Positions 9,832 through 19,334 of a stretch of 23,671 nt of DNA are shown here, piece by piece (position 1 is the stretch's first letter; every line of letters starts with the position of its first letter). The notes beneath the pieces were generated by a model. It was given only the letters and a program-made list of their open reading frames with translations, was not told the DNA's origin and made no database searches. The DNA comes from Pholiota molesta (Eukaryota > Basidiomycota > Agaricomycetes > Agaricales > Strophariaceae): contig JACGCK010000444.1 of the NCBI GenBank assembly GCA_014925825.1, positions 1 through 23,671 of the forward strand, in the 5' to 3' direction. Position numbers and translations under genes: made by a program.

Positions 9832-12800
9832 TCAATCGCTGTCTCCAGACCCCATAGTGGATTCGTCATACAGTCCAGCGCAGTCCTTCAGGCGCCTGCA
9901 CATAATCTGGAGATAACTCCGACTATCTTGCGCCTCCCTCCCGAACAGCTCCGGATCCTACAAACAAACGAACAATCAGCCAACCATCGAAAACATCGAA
10001 AAGCGCCCTCAAAAGCGCCCTCGAAAAGAAAAGAAAAGGAAACGCACCAACTCCAGCGCCGCGATCCGCCCCGCCACGCCGCCCACTTTCGCGCCCACCT
10101 CCCGGCGGAACGCCTCCGGCTCCGCCGCCGCGACTAGCCGCATCGCGCTGACGTTCACGACCGTCGCCCTCGCGGGCGGCGCCCCCGTGTGCGCCGGCGC
10201 CGCGTAGTACGCCACGTGCCGCCACAGGAGCAGCAGCAGCATCTCGAGCGAGGCGAGGAGCACGCGCGCGTCGGCGCGCGCGGCGGTGCGGATGAGCGCG
10301 AGCTCGCGCCCGAGGAGGGTGCGTTTCTGGGCAGGCTCGAGGGAGCGCAGCAGGATGGGGTCGACGTCGCGTAGGATCTGAGATGGGCACAAATTAATTT
10401 AGATGAGGAAAAGAAAAATAAACACGCACCTCGTTCGCGCTGTCCATCCCGATCTGGTCTATATTCGAGAGCTCGGCGCCGATATCTGAGATTTGCTTCA
10501 ACGTCTCCGTAAATTCGTGGCAGAGGTCATCTAGTGCTACGAGTGCGTCGCCGACGGTAGGTATCGTAGCTGTATTACCATCGTGTTAGTCACAAGGGCT
10601 GCCAATGGAGTGAGGGCGAAAACTTACCAGAGAAATGCGTCATCCGATCTTCGTTACGCGGCGTGATGGTTATCGGCGATAACACAAGAGTAATTTCAGG
10701 CTCTAAGATTCGGTTAGTCGGCCAGTCAGATGCAGGTTATTTGAACGTTGAGATATACCTGTGAATTCACTCGCGCTGCCAATGTACGAAATGACCGTTT
10801 TTCGGAGGAGCCTCTCCTTTCGCTGGACTTTAACTTCGAATTTCGATTGAACTCCATACCCTAGATGAGATTGAACACCGTTTATAAGCATATGTACAAC
10901 GAGATAAGGACGAGAACTGTACCAAATGCAACCATATGGCTGAGCTTGACATCCAAATCGGACTGTGGAATGACGTGTGGGAAGGCCTTCCCTCGGCTGA
11001 GGCACCTCGTCGAGAGCCCAAGAATGGCTATGTGGATGGCACCGAAGCCCGAATTAGGCGACAGCTTCAAAAATTAGAAAGTGAGTATCTCTGTAATTAT
11101 TCAATATTATTGCGACGCGTACCACTTCAGTCTTAGGAACAGATGGTAAAACACTGGTGCACAGTGCGATGATCAAGTGAATCTCTTCCAATGTCGGCAG
11201 GCTGACATATTCGTCTTCATTTTTGAGGAGGATGGCGATAGTCGATCCATGATTCGAGAGGAAATTTAGAGCCTGATAAATGGTTGCGTTAACAACAGAT
11301 TTCAGGACTTTGATGTAAAATGTCATACCTGCTGGGTAGCTGTCGCGTGCTTGCTACCAAGAGTGGCAATCATGCCATCGACCACTTGCAGGGCAGGCAT
11401 TAACAGTTGATGGTATCTCTGAATCGCGGAAGGCAAGAACGAGTCCTGATCTGCGGACACATATGGGTTAATCAGAAGATACAAAGAATATACCCCTGAA
11501 CTTACCGATGAACGCCTGATCCGCCTCAGGTCGGGTATCGAGATAATCGCATTGAGCAAGGATAGGCAACAGCTGTGCTTCCAGGAGACGCTCGGCACCG
11601 GCACGGGTTTGAGCCATTCTGATAAACAAGGACATCTTGGATTCGTAGACATAAAGAGAATTTAGATCATCTTTGGAGTCATTTTAGAAAGTCATAAAAG
11701 CGTGAAAAAAAAAAGTTGTACGACGTACCAGGATCGGGCTTCAACACCCCTTGGAGCCGCGCATCGGAATCCTTGATGCTTTGCACGAAATTAGCCAAGA
11801 TACCGTGTCGATTGAGAGCCGTCAAGACACTGTGTTGCTTCTCCAGGCTAGAGAGGTGGACGCTTGCATCGAGTAACATAAACGCGACCGTCTTCCACAC
11901 CTCCGTACCGTCGATGGCATCTCGCGAAATGGTCATGATCAGGCGTTCCATGACTGGCTTTAAAACAGAGAGACAACTGAGCTCAAGGGAATTTGAGAGC
12001 CGATCGCCAGATGTGGATGGCGCTACGGAAGGGCTTCTTCGCATCGATATACTGTCGCGCAGAACGGAGACAGAAAGGGAAGCAGCGAAAGGGTTCGACT
12101 CGACTTCAGGGGCGAGCTTGGGCTTTTCGGAGGAGCGGATGAGGTGGAAGAAGTTGATGAGGGCAGCATATAGGTTTCCGCGCACGAGTTCGACATGGTT
12201 GCTATCGAGGATGCTTTCGAGGATGTTGCGAAGGATGTTCTGCAGTCTTTCGGCGGGGAGCGAGCCTGTATCGGAATCGCCTCCCAAAGATTGTAGGATG
12301 ACTTGATGTTGACGATCTTCACGTAGCTTAGTGATCGATGAGAGTATCGTTTCCGATAGGAGAACGGCGGTCGATTCTTCGATGTCGCCGGAACGAATGG
12401 CTGTCGGAAGGACGTGCAGGAGGTCAAAGAGCATGTTTTCACGACGATCGTGAGGTAGGCGATCGAAGCATTGCGTCAATGCAATATCAAGTAACCGTCT
12501 CCAGGCTTCGAAGCTTGTCGTGCGTGCATAAGACACCTTGCGACGATGATTCTCCACTGCGCAACTTGCCAAGACGTAGGTTATCTCGTGGTTGAGCTGC
12601 TCGTTCTGCGCCTGGGTAGCGACTTTTCCCTGGGCATGAAGCGTTGCTTTCGCAATCGACAGCAGATGGAGCAAGGCGGCGCGGTCCACAATCTCGCAGC
12701 CAGAAGCATCCTTGCGAATGCATGATTGGAGATTTAACTGTTGAAGATATTGCATGTCGATGGGCTCCACTGCAAGGCTGTCAGCCCAGTCGAACATCAA

Positions 12801-15800
12801 CGACTGCAGGAAATCGATGATGCGCATAGGCGATTGACCGAGCTCATGGAAAGTCATGAATTCATGCTCCTCTTCGAATTCGATATCCGTCCCGAAAAGG
12901 ATCTCCAGGAGTTCGGAAACAGCCTTGAAGTGACCCTTGTTGGTAAGGACGTGAAGTTCCAGAGCGACCAGATCGAAGATATAGGAGCGAAGGCGCAGGA
13001 ATGAGCTGAGTGATGTAACTGTGGTTGTGACTCGCGAACCATCACCATACAGCACTTGAATCAAAGGTTCTTGAATGGTTTCGGGAGTAGAGGAGGGTAT
13101 CCTTGCCAGCTGGCGCGCGAAGAAATCTTCCCGAGTGCGAAGGTATCGGCAGGTAAATTCCGACGTTCGAGAGTGGACGCAGAGTTGATAGATCACACGA
13201 TAACAGCGTTCCGCAAGCTCTGGGAGAGCGTTGAACAACGGCACTGCATGTTCGGTGCCACCATCCCTCTCCTTCCGCTTTCCTCTAAGTCGTGGCACCC
13301 CTCTGCTGACCAAGTCGATCAGAACATGGATGCTGGTCTGTCGTGCTCCGAGAGCGTGCGGATCTTGGATAGTCTGCTCGCCGGCTTTGCCCCCAAAGAG
13401 CAAAAAGTGCCCGATGTTCGGATACGGCCGATTCATGTCGGTATCTTGGATGAGGAGATCCAATGCCGCGAGTCGGATGGCCTGTTCGAGAGACTCGGAA
13501 CTGACGTCGATCTCAGGGGCGCCGGCTCCTGTCGCATGTTCCGCAAATTCTTCGGCTTGGGCAACGTTGTCCAAAGACTCGCTCGACATGATTTGCGTGA
13601 AGCCTCCCAATATGCGCTCGGACTCGGGGCTTCGTTGTACGAGAGTGACTAGGGTTGAAGTCGACGTCGACAAGGAGAGCTTGGCGATGATTTTCACGGA
13701 CAGCAAGACAAGTTCGGAATTGGCAGGATATGCCATGTATGTTGCCAACGCTGGAATATACGAAGGACCGAAAGACAGGGCCTGATCAAATCGGAGGAAA
13801 TAAGAACGAGAGTGGACCTGGCCCACGAACGGCGCGCTGTTGAAGTCGGCGAGGAGAGGAATAAAGACGTCCAAAAAGATATCTTGAATTTCCAAGACGC
13901 GATGAACGATTCGCAAGACCCGAGTGATGGTATTTTTGAAGAACGGTTCTTCTTCGGCTACACCTCGCTCGAACCCATCTAATCCTTCAACGATATATTG
14001 CAGAATGGTAGATTGGAGAGGAGTAGTAGTGAGCAAGCGCTTCATGATGTCGTAGCCTGGATGGATGAGGTACGGCACAAGATCGTTGAGCTTAAAAGAT
14101 GAATCATCAGGCGCCGTGACAAGAGCTTCTAGCTGGAAGCTCGCCAAGCTTCTCTCAATGAAGGTCAGGCAGAGATCGTTGATTTGCCATCGATCAGACG
14201 GGCGCGAGTAATCGCGCCTGGGAATGTTGGCGAAAACGTTGTCGATGACGAAGCTCGTAAAAGGGCCAATACCAGGCAAACGGTACGGTTGGCCAAGGGT
14301 ATCAGGAATAGTGTTCAGAGGCTCGGTTCCTGAAGCCTGGTCCTGCAGCGATATTTGCTTCGGGGTGTGAATGAGAGTCGAAAGGAGCTTCAAGAAGGGA
14401 ATCGTCGATGGGTACATTCGGTGCAACGCTTCCACCTCCTCTAATTCAACCTCCACGCCCTTGGCAGCAGCCAGCGACATGCCGAAGCCCACACCAGCAC
14501 CCAAGCGGACGTTGATGACTTCCAATCGCTCCATCAAGGTCCAAACGGCCTTGCAAATTTCCACGCCCGGTACACCAGCGCCTGGGGCGCAGAACGCACA
14601 TAGCGTGTCGAAAATGGCACCCTTCAGTTCGAGCGGAATTCCAAGAGGAATTAGGGAGAGAAGTGTAGGGATCGCTCTGAAATGCGCGTGGCTGGCTATC
14701 GTGGTGCGGACAGCAACGGAGTGGGATACGACGGTTGATAGAACGCGAAGGAATGAGCGGGCGAGTAGGACATCTTGGGCGGTGATCGTAAATTGCGGTG
14801 ATGGAGGTTGTGGGGCTGCAAGATTTTGGAAGGAAGTGTGGAACGATGTGTTCGTCAAACTTTTGGGCTGAACTTGAGGTTGGGTACGAGGGTTGGAAGA
14901 CTGGGCGGCCCAGTTCTCCAGAATACCAAAAACTACACTCCACGATACCGATGGACCGGATGCGGACGAAGTGGACATATTGCTCCCTGGAAGGACCTCG
15001 CCTCCGCCCCTCGCCATGAAATTATATGCGAGTTCGCTGCACTGTTCGCCATTAGCCAAACCACAGATCATGTCGTACAGTGCCGCCAACAGCGTATAGT
15101 CTTGGCTCGATGCTGACCAAACCGCCCATTGGAGGAATGCTGGAAGGCGACCTGCCGTCGACTCGACGGCCTCTTGGAAAGTTGGGTGACGCGTACTATT
15201 TTGCGGAGTTGAACCCCAAAATTGAATAGCGCGTTCTTCGGGAAGGGATGAATAAAGGAGACCGATGAATGTATATAGCATAGCGATGTCTTGTCGCGGT
15301 GTAGGTTCAGGAGCTTCTGGACCAGAGGGCTTCGAAGCGATAAAACGCGAGGCCGTCCTCGTACGATCTGTTCGTGCACTTGCGAGCACAAGGTCCTCTT
15401 GTCTTTGCTTGATTTTGCGAAGTTCGGAGGAGGCGTGGGTGATAAGGGATCGGACGAGGGTTTCAAAGGTAGACAAAACAACCAATTTGAAATCGCTCGG
15501 TGGTACTTCTCGAAAATCTGGCTGATCGGATGGCACAGGCGCCCGGTCGAAGATAGATGCTGGCAGAGTGCGACCAGGCTTCGCTTCGATGTGGATGACT
15601 GAAAGGGCGAGATACTTGAATGCATCGCCTTGCACCGCGTTCCAAACTTGGGTCTCTAGTTCTTCTGTTTTGAAACCATTGCGATGTTCGAGAGTTGAAT
15701 CGTTGTGTCTCGCCTCCGTCAAGAACATTGTCCATTTTAACAAAATCGTCGCCTTCAACCCAGGTTCTCTCCACGAGGCGGAAGGTTCAAATTTCTTGGT

Positions 15801-16807
15801 CATGAAAGTGATGAGAGATGTATCGGTAGAGATATGTTGGCGAGCGGGTGAAAGGGAGCTATCTGGGTCGATGGGGTCGAATGCAAGAAGAACGGCAGTC
15901 ATCATGTAGTAGGCCATTGGATGATTCGAATTTGTAGATAGCCATTCGACTATGAGCTTGATTTCATTAGGTGTCAAGTACCCCAGACGCGACGTCGAAC
16001 AAAGAACAATGCCGAGGTATCGTCGTTCGTATTTCAGGGAGTCGTAGCGAGCGTTCAGGATATCAGCTCCCAACGCTGGGCTACCTACGTCGTACGTGAA
16101 TAAGAAATCGATCAAAGAAAATGTAACCCACGTACCTTGACCAGTAGGAACCACTGTATTGCTCCCAGCATTTTTTCTCGCGACGTCCGCCTTTCCAATG
16201 TCCATATCCAAACGTTCAATCTCCTTGAACACCTTCTGCGCCAATGTGACCTCTCCGCTTGGGGTACGCGTTCCAGGCAAGAGCTCGGTTCGAACGAATT
16301 TCGCGATACGTTTGTAAATAAGCGCCGCGTCTGGGACCTCAGCAGCCTCGGTGGCATCCAACAAGAATCTCAGGCAGTCCACGAGATCGCGCCGGCGTTG
16401 GTGGTAAGTGGCCACAGTTAATTCGAGAAGATTTACGGGTCCAATATTAGGATTCCCTGCCATGACATCATGAAGGATGCCAGCGATGTACTTTTCAGAG
16501 GTGTCGAGCTGTTGCGAGAGGAAGATGGTTTGTCGCGCGAAGTCTCCATTGACGGCAGTAGCCTTTCCATTGATGATGGGTTTTCCTGTTCGACGTATGA
16601 GGTAAACGAAATCCCAAAATATAAAGTCAACGAACCAGACTCTATTTCCCGTTGCTCTTGAGGATTCCTTGGTCCCACATCGAAAAGCCTCAGCAAATGC
16701 GGCTTTTGGACCATCAACTGGTCGAACAGCTCCTGCTCTTCATCGGGGGATTCTTGATAGGTCAACGCCCTGACCAAAGACTCCTTCAGGCGGTGTATAG
16801 TGTTCAT
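9832..16807 (-). CDS. NUP192: Nucleoporin Nup192 (Nup205 family), inner-ring scaffold of the nuclear pore
   Basis: Twelve exons: 16807-16636, 16585-16136, 16084-11729, 11670-11506, 11450-11329, 11272-11123, 11064-10923, 10860-10759, 10702-10628, 10569-10430, 10377-10048 and 9957-9832. Introns are 50-90 nt and every phase agrees, giving about 2109 aa, close to the usual Nup192/Nup205 size. Diagnostic blocks include MYPSTIPFLKLLSTLIHTP in the middle, LYVYESKMSLFIRMAQTR, RPEADQAF, DSFLPSAIQRYHQLLMPALQ, LPTLEEIHLI, LLRKTVISYIGSASEFT, and a C-terminal SYLQIMCRRLKDCAGL. Nup192 is an all-helical superhelix that bridges Nic96/Nup93, Nup53 and Nup98-type linkers in the inner ring. The ATG at 16807 opens MNTIHRLKESLVRAL; upstream frames are open but not conserved-looking. 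The penultimate exon is strikingly GC-rich and rich in Ala and Arg. Confidence 0.95.
16085..16135 (-). other. 51-nt in-frame intron (possible exitron) in NUP192
   Basis: The segment begins gtacgt and ends gtag on the minus strand, has no stop codon, and its length is a multiple of three. Splicing it out (phase 1, near residue 208) joins VPTGQG to SPALGAD; retaining it adds 17 residues, including TWVTFSLIDFLFTY. Strong splice consensus favours an intron, but both forms would be translatable. Confidence 0.7.
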
Positions 16808-17140
16808 GGAGGCGAATGGGGGGCGCCGTAAGAGTCTTTTGCAAGATCTTGGGCCCAAGAATGAGCGTTGGATTTACAAGTCGCAACAACAGTCGCGTTC
16901 AAGGAGCGCGTCCTCGGAATATAACAACAGCAAACACAGATCACCCAATCACAATTGCTACCCAAATCCAACACCATACAAAAAACTTGAACTTTGTGCA
17001 CACTCAGTCTCAGAGGAAATCATATTCAAGAAATATGTAAGAAAAAGAGATAAACAAAATCTTTTGTAGATACGAGTCACTAGATAGCAGAATCAAAGCG
17101 AAATTAATACTTAAACTAAGCAAATATAGCAAGTAATGTT
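16808..17140. other. NUP192 promoter region and 3' flank of the chromodomain gene
   Basis: A 333-bp stretch between the NUP192 start and the stop of the next minus-strand gene. It is AT-rich toward 17020-17140. No convincing protein, repeat or RNA gene is seen, and I see no canonical TATA box. Confidence 0.45.
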
Positions 17141-18720
17141 TTACAACACAGGTCCATCATTTTTCTTGTTAGAAAAATAGTCCGAGATGGCTTCTGGAGC
17201 ATCATCTTTTAGGGAGCTTTCAAACTCCCAAGTGGCATCACTGGCAGGATACCCTTCCCAATAGACGCGGAATTGCCGTCCATCGGGGCCGTCACGGTGG
17301 TCACTAATGTGTGACACCACATAACGCTTGTCCACAACAAGCACCTTGTTGGGCCGAATGCGCGACACATGTCGCGCTGGATGAGACCATGCCTTCGGGA
17401 TGATGGCAGCACCCGAGGCTAAGGTTCTGGTCTCACTGGGTGTGAATGTGCGATGCAGATTCACCCGTTTTCCCTTTAATTTAGGGTGAGCAACACGGCA
17501 ATATTTGTCCACTTCACAAAGTGTATGCTCAATATCAGCAACACCCATTGGAAGCTGCTTCGGACCAAGTCCAGAAAACTCCAGGCCGAGTCGGTGAAAG
17601 TGGTAGTTTTGAGTTTCAGCCATGTATCTCATGACTTCAGCATCAAACTCAGGAACACGGCTTCGCCCTTCTTGCATCCCACTTTTTCCAAAAATTTTGT
17701 TGAGACCGGAAATTGATCCAGGCCCCGAAATGACAAAGTCATTCTCATGAAAATTTAGGACATTGGTGTAGGACAAACCCAGCATAAGCTGGTAAGTGGA
17801 GAAAGGTCCCATGCTCGGAAATGAGATTAGATGCTCATACACATCTGCCAAATAGGGTGCAATGATGAGCCTGCCAGCAATTTGGTTTTCCATCAAGCAT
17901 TCGAGAAAGCAGAGATGGTTGGCGAAGTTTTGGGCGAAGCCGAAGTGAGGCGCGGGTTTGATGAAGGCCCCGGTGTAGAGGGTCATACCCTCCGCTGATG
18001 CTTTGGCGAGCACTGCGCGATACTTGTGGCGGTTGTATTTCTTCCAAGTGAGGGGTCCGAGAGCGCCATCGAGAAGCTCCCAGGTCTCAATCTTGGTGAA
18101 TAGGTTGAAAAGGATGACGCGAAAAACGACCTCGATCGGATCCTGCGAACCCTTCTCGATAACTTCGCGTATCAGGTATTGACATCCTTTATCCAGGACG
18201 CGGTAGGTGTTGCAGAAGAAGTAATCTCGGAGGATCTTGTCATCCGTCCAACTACATCGCCGTTAATGATGTCAGATTTTGACATGCGAAACGAACATAA
18301 ACACTCACGGCGCAGGTAGACCGGCACGTCTTCTGTCATCAATTGCCTTTCTCTCAGCGGCAAACCTCCAGAACGTATCAAACGCAACCGAGGGGCGAAG
18401 TGTTATGCCGGCTATGGTTATTGGTCCCGAAAACGCGTCTGCAGCAGCAACGTTTTCCTTCGCGACGTCGATGGGGCCTCCGGGTTGAGAGTCGAGGATC
18501 AATGTGGTTGATTCGGGAGAAGAGCTTCGACGCGGTATACCGAGAGGGAGACGCGCTGGAAAGGGGTCCACATGGTCAGCCGCGACGAAATCATTGCAGC
18601 TGGGAAAGACATACCCAGATGACTCTGCCGTGCTTTCTGGGCCCGTCTGGGTCTTCGAGAACGCACGTAATCATCGCTCTCCGAGTCTAAAACCATGTCG
18701 TCGGTCCGAATGGGGGGCAT
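17141..18720 (-). CDS. DNA base-hypermodification-type helical domain (HMUDK_hel / aGPT-Pplase-like) fused to a C-terminal chromodomain
   Basis: Three exons: 18720-18615, 18555-18309 and 18251-17141. Introns are 59 and 57 nt, phases match, and the product is 487 aa. Residues 1 to about 85 are polar and look disordered. Residues about 95-370 form a helical domain with an FDTFWRFAAER start, WTDDKIL..YFFCNTYRV (from 119), LYTGAF, GPFSTYQLMLGLSY (about 266-279), NDFVISGPGS (288-297) and ADIEHTLCEVDKYCR (about 356-370). These resemble fungal proteins annotated with the 5-hmdU DNA kinase helical domain or alpha-glutamyl/putrescinyl-thymine pyrophosphorylase domains, predicted by comparative genomics to act in modified-base chemistry. 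Residues about 425-477 are a chromodomain with Tyr428, YWEGY (448-452) and Trp459 as candidate cage residues. It likely acts in the nucleus on chromatin; its reaction is unproven. I am not certain which of the two named families fits best. Confidence 0.8.
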
Positions 18721-18724
18721 CGTG

Positions 18725-18786
18725 CTGCAAAACAAGGTTTTTAGATAAATAAGCTCCGAGTTTCAACTCTTGAAATGGAAACCCAC
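18725..18786 (-). other. Probable 5' UTR intron of the chromodomain gene
   Basis: On the minus strand a donor gtgggt at 18786 and an acceptor ttttgcag ending at 18725 delimit 62 nt, with the acceptor four bases before the ATG at 18720. The upstream open frame is not in phase with the coding frame, so the intron would lie in the leader. Confidence 0.45.
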
Positions 18787-19334
18787 CTTCTGGTCGTAGC
18801 TTATGCTGAGGTCACTAGGTAATTGGATAGACTCCTTCGATAACCAAGAAAACCAAGAAAGTTTCTTTATGTGTTTCGCTGTCTCAGAGGAGACTCTAGA
18901 GGATTCGTGGTCGAGAAGAGGTAGAAAAAATAAAAGTGGTAGTGTTCTCACGGGTACAGGTGAAACTCGACGACGCTCATTCAATTAAATAGATACAAAT
19001 TCTTGGCAAATTCAGCACGCTTCGACCAAACGATCTCTACTCATCGATACGGGAAACAAAAATTGAGATTTGCTCTGGAAGACAAACGGGTGCACCATCT
19101 AAATTTGCTCATTGGACCCACCACCATTCTTGGCCTTTATTTAGCGCCCAAGTCGATCAGTGATACTGGATATTTCGGACTGATCGCGGGTCGACATCGG
19201 ATTTTCCATGGATCCTTCGAAGCATCCTGCTTGATGCGATATGCATGAGATTTGCTCAACAAGATAACGAGCTTGTTTCTATCATTACAGTTGTACAGTG
19301 TACGGCGATGACAATCATCCACCATCCATTACAA
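18787..19334. other. Spacer between chromodomain gene leader and MFS gene end
   Basis: About 550 bp holding the promoter and leader of the chromodomain gene and the 3' UTR of the MFS gene. No frame looks like a protein. Short repeats of ccaagaaaa near 18840-18860 are the only local pattern. No TATA box stands out. Confidence 0.4.

Noticed and set aside
9923..10390. 155-codon Arg/Ala-rich open frame overlapping the NUP192 tail exons, and a 119-codon frame on the opposite strand
   Set aside because: Both arise from very high GC. The alternative frame on the same strand contains the family-like sequence and joins in phase to neighbouring exons.
11716..15909. Several + strand frames of 100-198 codons (for example 11716-12306, 13056-13652, 13231-13785, 14371-14871)
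   Set aside because: They are antisense to the continuous NUP192 exon and have no recognisable motif or start context of their own.
18763..18984. 73-codon minus-strand frame as an upstream coding exon of the chromodomain gene
   Set aside because: The splice site at 18786/18725 joins it out of phase with the ATG at 18720, so it is more likely leader sequence.
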